The translations under genes were made by a program, and so were the position numbers. The notes beneath the pieces were generated by a model. The model saw only the letters and a program-made list of their open reading frames with translations. It ran no database searches and was not told the origin of the DNA. A DNA stretch of 64,000 nucleotides from Pedobacter westerhofensis (GTDB taxonomy: Bacteria; Bacteroidota; Bacteroidia; Sphingobacteriales; Sphingobacteriaceae), in assembly GCF_900182595.1 (NCBI RefSeq), contig NZ_FXTN01000003.1, positions 248,001 through 312,000 on the forward strand. The letters are read 5' to 3'. This document shows positions 9,023-19,106 of the stretch, in pieces; position 1 is the stretch's first letter, and every line of letters begins with the position of its first letter.

Positions 9023-9570
9023 GCCAGCAATGAACCCTTAATTTGTTTAATTGTTTGAATCATTTTTTCTCTGAGCGCATCTACTGAAATACCTATTTTT
9101 TCTGCGGCACCGGCAAAGCTGTGCGATTCAAAATAGATTAGATGGATGGCCTCTCTGATTGTTACATCTACACCGGACGCAAAATTATCACCCTGTTCTT
9201 TCTGCATCTCCTGCAGGTAACTTTTGATATCCATGGCATAAACCAGGTCTATCTCTTCGCGTATTTCATCAGCCATCTGGTTTCTTTTTTCCGGCGGCAG
9301 GCAGGAAGCACAGTGCTTTGCAATCTTGATCATCCAGGTAAACAAACGCTCTTTGGCAGGATCGTAGTCTTTCCGCTTTGACCAGATCAGGCAAAACGCA
9401 TCGTTCGTACACTCTTCAGCAAGAGCCTTATCCCCAACCATCCGGCTTAATACGCCTAAAACAGCAGGAGCATACTTGTTATACAACCTGGTATAAACCT
9501 CTTTATCACCATGCTGAAACAAGGTGACCAGGTTGTTATCCACATCATTCAGAGCAGAAGGAAGTATCAT
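9019..9570 (-). CDS. ECF-type RNA polymerase sigma factor
   Basis: 183-residue sigma-70 family protein of the extracytoplasmic-function class. Region 2 is seen at about residues 24-80 (LYNKYAPAVLGVLSRMVGD, then a conserved LFTWMIKIA). Region 4 is at about 135-180 (IHLIYFESHSFAGAAEKIGI, the helix-turn-helix for -35 binding). It is first in a two-gene operon with the cupin anti-sigma factor, overlapping by 4 bp. The probable stimulus is oxidative or singlet-oxygen-like stress by analogy with RpoE-ChrR, but that is inference. The 160-bp region upstream separates it from the divergent rluF. Confidence 0.9.
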   Translation of the reverse strand: MILPSALNDVDNNLVTLFQHGDKEVYTRLYNKYAPAVLGVLSRMVGDKALAEECTNDAFCLIWSKRKDYDPAKERLFTWMIKIAKHCASCLPPEKRNQMADEIREEIDLVYAMDIKSYLQEMQKEQGDNFASGVDVTIREAIHLIYFESHSFAGAAEKIGISVDALREKMIQTIKQIKGSLLA

Positions 9571-9731
9571 GAGCGTAATTTTTTTATAAAATTAGCAAAT
9601 TACACTCAGCTTACAAAAAGTTCACAAATACTTATCAGTCAATCCGCAAAAAAGGCCTTATTAAATATTTTGATAGCATATGTGGGTATAAATTGATTAC
9701 TTTGTAAAAAGAAAATCAATTAATTACGTTT

Positions 9732-10835
9732 ATGTCTGATTCTACCACCCGATTAAATAAATACATAAGTGAAAGCGGAATGTGCTCCAGAAGAGCGGCC
9801 GACAGATATATAGAGCAGGGGAATGTATTGATTAACGGCAGGAAAGCTAAAGTTGGCGACCAGGTATATTTCGGCGACCTGGTTTCGGTTAACGGACAAA
9901 GCATTGAGCCTAAACAGGCAGAAAATTCTATTTTGCTGGCATTTAATAAACCTGTAGGGGTAACCAGTACCACCGAAGCCGGTGTGAAAAGTAATATTGT
10001 GGATTATGTAAACCACAGCGAACGCGTTTTCCCTATCGGAAGATTAGATAAAGATTCGCAGGGACTGATCTTCATGACCAACAATGGAGACCTTGTCAAT
10101 AAAATCCTGCGCGCCGGAAATAACCACGAGAAAGAATATCTGGTAACGGTAGATAAACCTTTGACAGACCAGTTTATCACTAATATGGCTAAGGGCGTAC
10201 CTGTGCTTGGGGTGATGACTAAAAAATGTAAAGTCATCAAAGAAAGTCCCTTCGTTTTCAGGATCATCCTGATACAGGGCCTCAACAGACAGATCCGCCG
10301 CATGTGCGAGCACTTCGGTTTCGAAGTAACTAAACTGGAGCGTGTCCGTATCATGAACATCAGCCTGAAAGGCCTTCCGGTGGGAGAATGGAGAGAACTT
10401 ACTCCCGAAGAAGAAACCGATATCTATAACTTAGTAGCCAAGTCCAGCTCCGCAGCAGATAAAACACCTAAGCGCATCGTTAAAAAATCTGTAAAGGATG
10501 ATGACGATCTGGTTAATGTAACCCCGAAAAGAACCGCTTCACGTGCAAGGCCTGCCGGCCCTTCAAAAGGTAAGGCACCATCACGGTCTGCTTCTCCAAG
10601 AGCGGCAGCCGCAGGCGCGTCTCCAAGAGCGTCATCAGGCAGGGCAGGAAAAGGCGAGGGCTCAGAAAGGCCTTCAAAAGCATCTGCATCAAAAGCAGGA
10701 GGATCTTCGTCGTACAAACCCGCAGGAGCGGCGGGCGACTGGAATAAAAGTGGCGGACCCAGCAGAAGACCGGTAAGGCCTTCCAATGGAAAATCCGGTG
10801 CTCCGGCTGGTAAAACCAAAAGCCCGAAAAGATAG
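9732..10835 (+). CDS. rluF: 23S rRNA pseudouridine synthase RluF with long basic tail
   Basis: Isomerises a uridine in 23S rRNA (U2604 in E. coli numbering). An S4 RNA-binding domain at residues 1-62 ([20 protein letters not shown]) is followed by the RsuA/RluF-type catalytic domain with GRLDKDSQG (catalytic Asp about 106) and the conserved [13 protein letters not shown]. The core follows my memory of E. coli RluF closely over its first 230 residues. The last 125 residues or so are a low-complexity Lys/Arg/Ser/Ala/Pro/Gly tail that probably contacts RNA. A weak promoter-like box (TTACTTTG at 9697-9704) lies upstream. The gene is divergent from the sigma operon. Confidence 0.93.
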   Translation: MSDSTTRLNKYISESGMCSRRAADRYIEQGNVLINGRKAKVGDQVYFGDLVSVNGQSIEPKQAENSILLAFNKPVGVTSTTEAGVKSNIVDYVNHSERVFPIGRLDKDSQGLIFMTNNGDLVNKILRAGNNHEKEYLVTVDKPLTDQFITNMAKGVPVLGVMTKKCKVIKESPFVFRIILIQGLNRQIRRMCEHFGFEVTKLERVRIMNISLKGLPVGEWRELTPEEETDIYNLVAKSSSAADKTPKRIVKKSVKDDDDLVNVTPKRTASRARPAGPSKGKAPSRSASPRAAAAGASPRASSGRAGKGEGSERPSKASASKAGGSSSYKPAGAAGDWNKSGGPSRRPVRPSNGKSGAPAGKTKSPKR

Positions 10836-10922
10836 TACCGCTGTAATTAAGCCCTTTGGCAATTTCTGCAGCCGTAGGAGATCGCAGGACAATGCCATCT
10901 GTAAGTCAACTCATTATAAATA

Positions 10923-10953
10923 TTGGGTGGCTTACAAATTTTAGGTAACTTTG
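10923..10953 (+). promoter_or_regulatory. Bacteroidota-type promoter of rlmN
   Basis: TTG at 10923-10925, then a 20-base spacer, then TAACTTTG at 10946-10953, which matches the Bacteroidota housekeeping consensus TTG-N19-21-TAnnTTTG exactly. Transcription would start close to 10960, the A of the RlmN ATG. This rules out the TTG at 10951 as a start codon because it lies inside the -7 box, and it raises the possibility of a leaderless or nearly leaderless mRNA. Confidence 0.6.
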
Positions 10954-10959
10954 CATCAA

Positions 10960-12024
10960 ATGCTTGCAACAATTACTAAAACTGATATCCGCTCACTGAA
11001 CCTTGTCCAGCTTCAGCAACACTTCACTGAAATGAATGAGCCCGCTTACCGTGCCAAACAGGTTTACCAGTGGCTATGGGAAAAATCTGCGCGTACATTT
11101 GAGGAGATGAGCAACTTGTCCAAAGACCTCAGAAAGAAACTGGATGAAAATTATGCCATCAATGTGGTATCAGTAAATAATTCGCAGCACAGTAACGACC
11201 ATACCATCAAAAGCAGTTTCCGCTTATATGACGGCAACATTGTTGAAGGTGTTCTGATTCCTATGGAAGAACGGATGACGGCCTGCGTAAGTTCGCAGGT
11301 AGGCTGCAGTTTAACCTGCAAGTTCTGCGCTACAGGTTATATGGACAGAAAACGTAACCTGAACGCAGATGAAATCTATGACCAGGTTGTCCTGATAGAT
11401 GAACAGGCCAAAAAGAACTATAATGCCCCCCTTACCAATATCGTTTACATGGGAATGGGCGAGCCCCTGTTGAATTATGCCAATGTGATGAAGTCGATCG
11501 AGCGTATCACTGCTCCCGACGGCTTGAATATGTCCTACAAAAGGATTACTGTTTCTACAGCAGGCATAGCTAAAATGATCCGTAAACTGGGTGATGATGG
11601 TGCCAAGTTCAATCTTGCACTCTCCCTGCATGCAGCTGATGACAAGAAAAGGAACGAGATCATGCCGATCACTGAGCATAACTCTTTAAAAGCGCTGGCC
11701 GAAGCTTTAAAATATTATTTCGCTAAAACCAAAAACCCTGTTACCTACGAGTATATTGTTTTCAACGGTTTCAATGATGAGATCCAGGATGCGATGGACC
11801 TGGCTAAATTCTGTAAACATGTTCCCTGCAAAGTGAACCTGATTGAATATAACCCCATCCAGTTTGCAGATTTTGTTAATGCCGAAGGCGATAAAATCGA
11901 TGCCTTTTCAAACTACCTGAAAAGCCAGGGCGTAAATACCAATATCAGGCGCAGCCGCGGAAAAGATATTGATGCCGCCTGCGGACAACTGGCAGTAAAG
12001 GAAGAAAGTTCAGCAAGCCTGTAA
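10960..12024 (+). CDS. rlmN: 23S rRNA/tRNA (adenine-C2) methyltransferase RlmN
   Basis: Radical-SAM enzyme that methylates C2 of A2503 in 23S rRNA and A37 in some tRNAs. The protein is 354 residues from the ATG at 10960 (MLATITKTDIRSLNL, the usual family N-terminus). The iron-sulfur motif CxxxCxxC is seen in TCKFCATGY, the SAM-binding MGMGEPLLNY follows, and the C-terminal AACGQL carries the second catalytic cysteine. A strong promoter match abuts the start codon. It is followed by comF after 43 bp. Confidence 0.96.
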   Translation: MLATITKTDIRSLNLVQLQQHFTEMNEPAYRAKQVYQWLWEKSARTFEEMSNLSKDLRKKLDENYAINVVSVNNSQHSNDHTIKSSFRLYDGNIVEGVLIPMEERMTACVSSQVGCSLTCKFCATGYMDRKRNLNADEIYDQVVLIDEQAKKNYNAPLTNIVYMGMGEPLLNYANVMKSIERITAPDGLNMSYKRITVSTAGIAKMIRKLGDDGAKFNLALSLHAADDKKRNEIMPITEHNSLKALAEALKYYFAKTKNPVTYEYIVFNGFNDEIQDAMDLAKFCKHVPCKVNLIEYNPIQFADFVNAEGDKIDAFSNYLKSQGVNTNIRRSRGKDIDAACGQLAVKEESSASL

Positions 12025-12067
12025 AGCCAGTTACCAATTTATTTCTGATCAGCAGTATATTGCTTGT

Positions 12068-12763
12068 ATGCACAAGCTCAAACAATATAGTATTGATTTC
12101 TTCAATCTGATATTTCCCGATCTCTGCAACGCCTGCGGGCAGCAGCTTTATCATGGCGAGCAGCAGATTTGTACTGCCTGTCTTTATGATTTACCTTACA
12201 CCGATTTTCATGTCTATGCAGAAAATGCCGTGGCTAAATTGTTCTATGGCAGGATCAGATGCCAGTGGGCCATGGCCATGCTGTATTTCAGGAAAGGAAC
12301 CAAAGCGCAGCGCCTGGTACACCAGCTCAAATACCGCTCCCAGCCAGATCTTGGATTCAGATTAGGGGCGCTGCTTGGCGAAAAACTGGCGGTACAACCC
12401 GGAGAAAAGCCAGATCTGATTATTCCCGTACCTCTGCATCCCAAAAAGGAAAGAAGCCGCGGGTACAATCAAAGCAGGATGATTGCCGATGGCATATCCA
12501 GTGTATTGCATATACCTGTGGGCAGCACACAGCTTAACCGGCTGCGGGCCACCGGCACGCAAACCAAAAGAAACCGCTATGACAGGTATCAGAATATGCA
12601 ATCCGTCTTCAGCCTGGCAGGTACTGCGGAACTAAGGGGAAAACATGTGCTGCTGGTTGATGACGTAATTACCACAGGGGCGACGCTCGAGGCGTGCGGA
12701 CAAGTATTACTGGAGGGAGGTGTAGCAAAACTGAGTATCGCAGCGCTCGCATTTGCGGAATAG
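12068..12763 (+). CDS. comF: ComF-family phosphoribosyltransferase-like protein
   Basis: 231-residue protein related to ComF, which is required for DNA uptake in naturally competent bacteria; in many species its role is unclear. The N-terminal zinc ribbon has CNACGQQ and ICTACL. The C-terminal phosphoribosyltransferase fold carries the PRPP-binding signature LLVDDVITTGAT. It follows rlmN on the same strand and is closed by a stem-loop terminator at 12862-12902. Confidence 0.9.
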   Translation: MHKLKQYSIDFFNLIFPDLCNACGQQLYHGEQQICTACLYDLPYTDFHVYAENAVAKLFYGRIRCQWAMAMLYFRKGTKAQRLVHQLKYRSQPDLGFRLGALLGEKLAVQPGEKPDLIIPVPLHPKKERSRGYNQSRMIADGISSVLHIPVGSTQLNRLRATGTQTKRNRYDRYQNMQSVFSLAGTAELRGKHVLLVDDVITTGATLEACGQVLLEGGVAKLSIAALAFAE

Positions 12764-12861
12764 AAAACAAGCTTTTTAAACACTTCTTAAAAATTTAATA
12801 AAGTACAAAACATTTTATGAATATCTCCGTTTATATATTCGAGAGCGTTAATTTAGATGGT

Positions 12862-12902
12862 AAAAGGGTCGGTCATTTCTTCACAGAAAAATCGGCCCTT
12901 TA
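12862..12902 (+). terminator. Bidirectional intrinsic terminator between comF and hybrid kinase
   Basis: Left arm AAAGGGTCG at 12863-12871 pairs with CGGCCCTTT at 12893-12901, with one G-U pair and an inner TTTCT/AGAAA extension. It is followed on the plus strand by TATCTTTTAA and preceded by TAAAA, so it can act on either strand. It lies between two convergent genes. Confidence 0.75.
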
Positions 12903-12995
12903 TCTTTTAACCTGTTCCCGCGGGATATCCTAATGACAATTGCATTCAATTCTGGATGTATGTTATATCTGGTCAGACCGACCTGTCATATCGTA

Positions 12996-15455
12996 TCAGT
13001 ATTCTACTCTCTCAGCCGCCAAAAAACCAGAAAGGAGCTGTTTGATCTCTTCGGGATTAAATGGTTTTAGTACATGGCCATTCATACCGCATTCCTTAAA
13101 TTTAAAATGATCATTTTTAAGGGTAGATGCCGTTAAGGCAATGATCGGCACTTCTTTATAGTATGGGTCGCTGATATCACGGATAATACCTGTGGTTTCA
13201 AACCCATCGATGCCCGGCATTTTGATATCCATGAATACCAGGTCGTACCGTACGCCCATGATCTTGTCAATTGCCTCATAACCATTAATGGCCGCATCGA
13301 TCTCCAGCCCCCATTTGCTCAGGATACGTTTTGCAATTAAGATGTTGATCTCATTATCGTCTACCACAAGAATCTTCTTACCGATAAAAACGCTCATTTC
13401 AGGGCCGAGTACAGCCGCTAAAGATTTTTCATTTGTGGTGCTAAACTTCAGATCAAAAGAGAAGGTGGTGCCTTTTCCTTCAACACTGTCTACCCTGATC
13501 TCAGAGTTGAACATGTCCAGCAGTTTTTTGGTAATGGCCAGCCCCAGTCCTGTACCGCCATATTTTCTTGAAATATCAGTCTTCGCCTGGGTAAACGTTT
13601 CAAAAATGTAATGCTGCTTATCCTTTGGTATCCCTATTCCGTTATCCTCTACTTCAAACCTGATCACAGATTCCTTGTCAGTTTCTTCCAGCAGTTTGAT
13701 CCTTAGCTGTACCAGTCCGTTATCCGTAAATTTAATGGCATTCCCTAAAAAGTTCATCAGGATCTGATACAGGCGGTTCTTATCCCCGGATACCTGTGCG
13801 GGTATATCAGGATCAAGTACAAGCGTCAGCTGGTTGTTGTTCTTCTTCACATTTACCTGTAAAGAATTGATAATATCATTCGCCAAAGTCTTCAGGCTGA
13901 AAGGGAAGATCTCCAGCTCCATCTTTCCCGTTTCTATCTTGGTAAAGTCCAGGATGTCATTGATAATATGGAGCAGGTTTTCACCAGAGAATTTCAGGAT
14001 ATTAAGGTCATCAATCTGTGAAATTTTCGGGTCGTTATCCAGCAGAAGGTGCGTCATGCCGATCACGGCATTTAAAGGTGTGCGGATCTCATGGCTCATC
14101 ACCGAAAGGAACATTTCTTTAGCCTGACTAAGCTTCAGGGCCTGTTCTTTGGCTTCAATCATTCCTTTCTCCACCTGCTTGCGCTGGGTGATATCAGAAA
14201 TAAGGTCAATCTGCCGGTCAACCATGCCCCTGCTGTTTAAAATCGGGGTATTGGAGATGGAAAACCATATTGGCGTACCGTCCTTCTTTTCACCAAGTAC
14301 TTCTATACTGTAGGATTGATTATTTTTACTTTTAATACGGGAGTTTTGTATCAGCTCCTGGTCATGGAAATTGGGCGACATGATATTTCCCATCTGGTGG
14401 CCACGCAACTCTTTAAGGGTGTAGCCTGTCATTCTTTCGAGCGACTTATTCACCCAGGTGGTTCTTCCTTCCTTATCCTGGATGCTCACCCCCGTATCGG
14501 TTTTACTCGCTACCAGTGAGAGTACCATCAGTTCTTCTTCCGCCTTTTTCTTATCTGTGATGTCAATGATGATCTCTATTTCGGCATCTACATTTCCCTC
14601 TTCATCAAGTACGACGGTATTATATACAGAAAGCCAGATTTCCCGCCTGTCCTTTCGGTAGGCCAGCATATCTATGGTAAACGACTGCCGTTTTTTTGTC
14701 AGCCGCCTTACCTCATCAAGCAGTTCCATGTCTGTTTTAGGGCCTATGATCAGGTCTCCCAGGCGTTTCCCCTTCACATCTTCCAGCGTAAACCCGGTGA
14801 TTTTTTCAAAAGCCGCATTTACCCAGGTCACCAGGTTATTTGCATCATTGATCACCACTGCGTTGTTGATCTTACTGGCTACAAACGACAGTTTCATGCG
14901 GTCGTTTTCCAGTTTTTTATTCTCCGCTGCGCGAATGGCATTTGCGGCGATTTCCTGATCTTTTTTCTTCAGCGTCAGGTGCACCATCACTTCCTTGGCC
15001 AGGTTCCGGAGAATATCCTTCTGGTGTTCAGAGAGCGCATTCGGTTTGATGTCGGCCACACAAAGTGTGCCCAGTGCAAAGCCATCATCATCAATCAGGG
15101 GAGTACCGGCGTAATAGCGGATACAGGGTGCATCCGTTACAATTTTGTAGTGTTTAAACCTGCTGTGCTGCAAGGCATCGCATACCTCCATCACATCAGT
15201 GCCCCCAATCGCGTGCTCACAAAATGATTCATCACGGGGCATCTCCGTATCGTCCAGTCCGATAGAAGATTTAAACCATTGCCTTTTCTCATCAATAAGA
15301 GAGATAAAGGCAATGGGCATATTAAATATCTGTGTGACCAGTTTAACCAGGTTATCAAAACTATGTTCTGCAGGGGTATCCAGGATGTGATAAGCATTTA
15401 AGGCACTTAACCTGTCCTGCTCAATTGATGTCAACACTTCCGGATCTTCCTGCAT
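12996..15455 (-). CDS. Hybrid sensor histidine kinase/response regulator (GAF-PAS-PAS-HK-REC)
   Basis: 819-residue soluble two-component hybrid. A GAF domain lies at about residues 20-170. Two PAS domains at about 190-310 and 315-435 share the motif TWVNKSLERMTGYTL / TWVNAAFEKITGFTL. The phosphoacceptor histidine is in MSHEIRTPLNAVIG, and the ATPase domain has DNGIGIPKD and GGTGLGLAITKK. A C-terminal receiver has VVDDNEINI and the phospho-Asp in FMDIKMPGIDG. No membrane segment is seen, so it should sense a cytoplasmic signal. There is no neighbouring output regulator and the target is unknown. glyA is 21 bp upstream on the same strand, but cotranscription is uncertain. Confidence 0.92.
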   Translation of the reverse strand: MQEDPEVLTSIEQDRLSALNAYHILDTPAEHSFDNLVKLVTQIFNMPIAFISLIDEKRQWFKSSIGLDDTEMPRDESFCEHAIGGTDVMEVCDALQHSRFKHYKIVTDAPCIRYYAGTPLIDDDGFALGTLCVADIKPNALSEHQKDILRNLAKEVMVHLTLKKKDQEIAANAIRAAENKKLENDRMKLSFVASKINNAVVINDANNLVTWVNAAFEKITGFTLEDVKGKRLGDLIIGPKTDMELLDEVRRLTKKRQSFTIDMLAYRKDRREIWLSVYNTVVLDEEGNVDAEIEIIIDITDKKKAEEELMVLSLVASKTDTGVSIQDKEGRTTWVNKSLERMTGYTLKELRGHQMGNIMSPNFHDQELIQNSRIKSKNNQSYSIEVLGEKKDGTPIWFSISNTPILNSRGMVDRQIDLISDITQRKQVEKGMIEAKEQALKLSQAKEMFLSVMSHEIRTPLNAVIGMTHLLLDNDPKISQIDDLNILKFSGENLLHIINDILDFTKIETGKMELEIFPFSLKTLANDIINSLQVNVKKNNNQLTLVLDPDIPAQVSGDKNRLYQILMNFLGNAIKFTDNGLVQLRIKLLEETDKESVIRFEVEDNGIGIPKDKQHYIFETFTQAKTDISRKYGGTGLGLAITKKLLDMFNSEIRVDSVEGKGTTFSFDLKFSTTNEKSLAAVLGPEMSVFIGKKILVVDDNEINILIAKRILSKWGLEIDAAINGYEAIDKIMGVRYDLVFMDIKMPGIDGFETTGIIRDISDPYYKEVPIIALTASTLKNDHFKFKECGMNGHVLKPFNPEEIKQLLSGFLAAERVEY

Positions 15456-15476
15456 AGTTAATTAACCCTTTAATTT

Positions 15477-16748
15477 TTATTTATATAACGGGAAACGCGC
15501 AACCAGGGCAGTTACCTGTTTCTTTACAGCAGCCAGATGAGCTTCATCCTCAGGGTTTGTCAACACCTGGTCTATTAAGTCAACGATTTGTGCCATATCT
15601 TCTTCTTTCAGTCCTCTGGTCGTAATTGCAGCAGTTCCAACACGAATTCCAGATGTCACAAATGGTGATTTATCATCAAAAGGCACCATGTTTTTATTCA
15701 CCGTAATATCGGCTTTTCCAAGCGCATTTTCAGCAACTTTTCCGGTAATATTTTTATTTCTCAGGTCAATCAGCATCATGTGGTTGTCAGTTCCGCCAGA
15801 AATGATCCCATAACCCTTAGCTACAAATGCTTTAGCCATCGCCTGTGCATTTACCTGTACCTGTTTGATATATACTAAATACTCGTCGCTCAGTGCTTCA
15901 CCAAATGCGATAGCCTTTGCAGCGATGATATGTTCCAATGGCCCACCCTGAGTTCCCGGGAATACGGCCATATCCAATACAGATGACATCATGCGGGTTT
16001 CTCCTTTAGGAGTTTTCAAACCGAAAGGATTTTCAAAATCCTTGCCCATCATGATCATTCCTCCACGGGGGCCGCGAAGTGTTTTATGCGTAGTAGTGGT
16101 AACAATATGGCAATGCGGAAGCGGGTTTGCCAGTAATCCTTTGGCAATAAATCCGGCAGGGTGAGAGATATCAGCCAGTACCAAAGCACCAATTTTATCA
16201 GCTACACTGCGGATAAAAGCATAGTCCCATTCTCTTGAATAGGCAGACGCACCACAGATAATTAATTTTGGACGTTCTGCCAGCGCTACTTCTTCAAGTT
16301 TTGCATAGTCAATACGTCCGTCTTCTTTACCAACACCATAAAAAAGCGGCTGGTACAATTTTCCTGAAAAGTTAACCGGAGAACCGTGAGTAAGGTGACC
16401 GCCATGTGATAGATCAAATCCAAGAATCTTATCACCAGCCTGTAACACGCCAAGCATTACCGCAGCATTTGCCTGTGCACCAGAGTGAGGCTGTACGTTT
16501 ACCCATGCAGCGCCAAATAATTTTTTCGCACGCTCAATAGCAATCGTCTCAATATCATCAACTACCTCGCAGCCACCATAATAACGTTTGCCCGGTAAGC
16601 CTTCTGCATATTTGTTGGTTAACACTGAGCCAGCAGCTTCCATTACCTGTCTGCTTACGAAGTTCTCTGAAGCGATCAGCTCAAGGCCATTCTCCTGACG
16701 ATCCAATTCCTTGTCAATCAAATCAAAGATTAAAGTATCTCTTTCCAT
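15477..16748 (-). CDS. glyA: Serine hydroxymethyltransferase
   Basis: PLP enzyme that interconverts serine and glycine and supplies 5,10-methylene-tetrahydrofolate. The 423-residue length is normal. The conserved N-terminus ([13 protein letters not shown]), [15 protein letters not shown] and the PLP lysine in [14 protein letters not shown] are all intact. It is divergent from dxs, with a 167-bp intergenic region to the dxs ATG. Confidence 0.98.
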   Translation of the reverse strand: MERDTLIFDLIDKELDRQENGLELIASENFVSRQVMEAAGSVLTNKYAEGLPGKRYYGGCEVVDDIETIAIERAKKLFGAAWVNVQPHSGAQANAAVMLGVLQAGDKILGFDLSHGGHLTHGSPVNFSGKLYQPLFYGVGKEDGRIDYAKLEEVALAERPKLIICGASAYSREWDYAFIRSVADKIGALVLADISHPAGFIAKGLLANPLPHCHIVTTTTHKTLRGPRGGMIMMGKDFENPFGLKTPKGETRMMSSVLDMAVFPGTQGGPLEHIIAAKAIAFGEALSDEYLVYIKQVQVNAQAMAKAFVAKGYGIISGGTDNHMMLIDLRNKNITGKVAENALGKADITVNKNMVPFDDKSPFVTSGIRVGTAAITTRGLKEEDMAQIVDLIDQVLTNPEDEAHLAAVKKQVTALVARFPLYK

Positions 16749-16915
16749 TTATTAAAATATAATTTTTGTAAAAATAATGATTTCCGGCTGAATTTAAGGG
16801 CTTAATTATGTCATCCTCTAAACACGTTTCCGGCCAATTGATGTAATGACTAATATTTCGCGGTTTTATTAACTAAAATCACGTACTTTGTATATTGTTG
16901 TCTACTAATAACTGC

Positions 16916-18844
16916 ATGGAAAATTTTACCACTCCATTACTACCGAACATAAATTACCCTGCTGATTTAAAGCAGTATAAAGAAGATGATCTGGAGCAGA
17001 TCAGCCAGGAATTACGTCAGTATATCATTGATGTAGTGAGCGTTAATGGCGGTCACTTTGCCTCAAGCCTTGGTGTAGTGGAACTTACCGTTGCTTTACA
17101 TTACGTACTCAATACCCCTTATGATAAGCTGGTTTGGGATGTGGGCCACCAGGCCTATGGACATAAAATCCTTACCGGCAGAAAATCCGTTTTCCATACC
17201 AACCGTGTACTTCATGGTATCAGTGGTTTCCCCAAGATCAGCGAAAGTGAATATGACACCTTCGGTGTAGGCCACTCTTCCACTTCCATCTCCGCAGCCC
17301 TGGGCATGGCCGTAGCCTCTCATTACAAGGGAGAAAACGACCGCCAGCACGTAGCTGTAATCGGGGACGGCTCCATGACGGCAGGACTCGCATTCGAAGG
17401 ACTTAACCACGCGGGAATCGAAAACTCAAACCTGCTGGTGATCCTCAACGACAATTGTATGTCGATCGATCCCAACGTGGGCGCATTAAAAGAATACCTC
17501 ACCAGCATTACAATCTCTAAATCTTACAATCGCTTCCGCGATGATATATCAAGCGTACTGATCAAGCTTTCGGAGTTAGGCCCTAATGCCCATACTTTTG
17601 TTAAAAAGATTGAAAAAAGTATCAAAGGAACGCTGCTTAAACAAAGCAATCTGTTCGAAGCCCTCAATTTCAGATATTTTGGCCCTGTTGATGGCCATGA
17701 TGTCAAAAAACTGGCAGCGATACTTAAAGACCTGAAAGATATTCCCGGCCCTAAGCTGCTGCATTGCATCACCGTAAAGGGAAAAGGCTTTGCACTGGCA
17801 GAAAAAGACCAGACCAAATGGCATTCGCCCGGCCTGTTTGATAAAATGACCGGTGAAATCAAGAAGTCTGTAGTGGATAAACCGCAGCCGCCAAAATATC
17901 AGGATGTTTTTGGACATACCCTGGTAGAACTTGCCGAAAGCAATAAAAACATTTTAGGAATTACCCCTGCCATGCCTTCAGGATCTTCCATGAATATCAT
18001 GATGAAGGCTATGCCCGATCGTGCATTCGACGTAGGTATTGCAGAACAGCATGCCGTTACGTTCTCTGCCGGGCTCGCCACACAGGGGCTTGTTCCTTTT
18101 TGCAATATCTATTCCAGCTTTATGCAGCGTGCCTATGATCAGGTGATCCACGATGTGGCCATCCAGAACCTCAACGTTGTATTCTGTCTGGACCGTGCGG
18201 GCGTTGCCGGTGCCGATGGTGCTACCCACCATGGTGCGTACGACCTTGCCTACATGCGCTGCATCCCTAACATGACCGTTGCCGCACCAATGAACGAGGA
18301 AGAACTCAGGAACCTGATGTACACTGCCCAGCTCAAAGATGCCGGCCCTTTTTCTATCCGTTACCCAAGGGGATCGGGTGTGATGGTAGACTGGAAACGT
18401 CCTTTCAAAGCTATTGTGATCGGTAAAGGCCGGAAAATATGCGATGGCGAAGACGTAGCCATTCTTACGATCGGCCATGTAGGAAACTTTGCCGTCGAGG
18501 CCTGTAAAGAACTCAATGCCGAAGGCATTCATCCTGCACACTACGACATCCGTTTTGTAAAACCTCTGGATGAGGCCCTGCTCCACGATGTATTCAAACG
18601 CTATCAAAAGATTGTTACCGTAGAAGACGGCTGCCTGCAAGGCGGAATGGGTTCTGCAGTACTTGAATTTATGGCAGATCATAACTACCAGGCCAGCGTG
18701 ATCCGCCTGGGCATGCCAGACGAAGTAGTAGAACACGGCGAGCAGGCAGAACTGTGGGATATCTGCGGATACGATAAAAACGGTATCATCGAAACCGTTA
18801 GGAAGATTGCTGTCAGCAGGACTACTGCAACGATTGCTTCTTAA
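16916..18844 (+). CDS. dxs: 1-deoxy-D-xylulose-5-phosphate synthase
   Basis: First enzyme of the MEP isoprenoid pathway, condensing pyruvate and glyceraldehyde-3-phosphate with thiamine diphosphate. The 642-residue protein is taken from the ATG at 16916 ([15 protein letters not shown]), because the in-frame TTG at 16895 lies only a few bases after a promoter-like GTACTTTG at 16883-16890. The thiamine diphosphate motif is [18 protein letters not shown], and GPVDGHD plus [11 protein letters not shown] are conserved. The arrangement with glyA is divergent. No clear terminator is visible after the stop. Confidence 0.97.
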   Translation: MENFTTPLLPNINYPADLKQYKEDDLEQISQELRQYIIDVVSVNGGHFASSLGVVELTVALHYVLNTPYDKLVWDVGHQAYGHKILTGRKSVFHTNRVLHGISGFPKISESEYDTFGVGHSSTSISAALGMAVASHYKGENDRQHVAVIGDGSMTAGLAFEGLNHAGIENSNLLVILNDNCMSIDPNVGALKEYLTSITISKSYNRFRDDISSVLIKLSELGPNAHTFVKKIEKSIKGTLLKQSNLFEALNFRYFGPVDGHDVKKLAAILKDLKDIPGPKLLHCITVKGKGFALAEKDQTKWHSPGLFDKMTGEIKKSVVDKPQPPKYQDVFGHTLVELAESNKNILGITPAMPSGSSMNIMMKAMPDRAFDVGIAEQHAVTFSAGLATQGLVPFCNIYSSFMQRAYDQVIHDVAIQNLNVVFCLDRAGVAGADGATHHGAYDLAYMRCIPNMTVAAPMNEEELRNLMYTAQLKDAGPFSIRYPRGSGVMVDWKRPFKAIVIGKGRKICDGEDVAILTIGHVGNFAVEACKELNAEGIHPAHYDIRFVKPLDEALLHDVFKRYQKIVTVEDGCLQGGMGSAVLEFMADHNYQASVIRLGMPDEVVEHGEQAELWDICGYDKNGIIETVRKIAVSRTTATIAS

Positions 18845-19080
18845 GTTTTTATTCAGGTTTTGATGGTTGCGTAGGTTGGCAATGCTCGCTCTCTGTTGCA
18901 GGCATTTATAGATCTTCCCATTGCAAATTTTTAGCTTATATCCCCAGATTGGTGAGTTCGCTTCATTTTCTGCGGTAAACTTTTTCAAAATACTGGCCTG
19001 CGAGCCAAATTAAGACTTCACAAATAAGATTAATTATTAATCTTTAAGAATATATTTATTTTATAATGCAACTTATTAAT
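18845..19080. other. Intergenic region dxs-rpn
   Basis: About 240 bp between dxs and the rpn promoter box. No protein start with conserved features, no RNA gene and no strong hairpin could be seen. The second half (about 19010-19080) becomes visibly AT-rich, in line with the rpn gene that follows. Confidence 0.5.
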
Positions 19081-19088
19081 TATATTTG
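19081..19088 (+). promoter_or_regulatory. Putative -7 box of the rpn gene
   Basis: TATATTTG is an exact match to the Bacteroidota -7 consensus TAnnTTTG. No good TTG is seen at the -33 position. Transcription would begin near 19095, a few bases before the ATG at 19107. The upstream in-frame TTG at 19086 overlaps the box and is therefore not a start. Confidence 0.4.
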
Positions 19089-19106
19089 CCTTGTAATTTA
19101 AATCAT

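Noticed and set aside
17978..18988. 336-codon open frame on the strand opposite dxs
   Set aside because: It lies wholly antisense to a well-conserved dxs and shows no family motif; the protein reads as a composition shadow.
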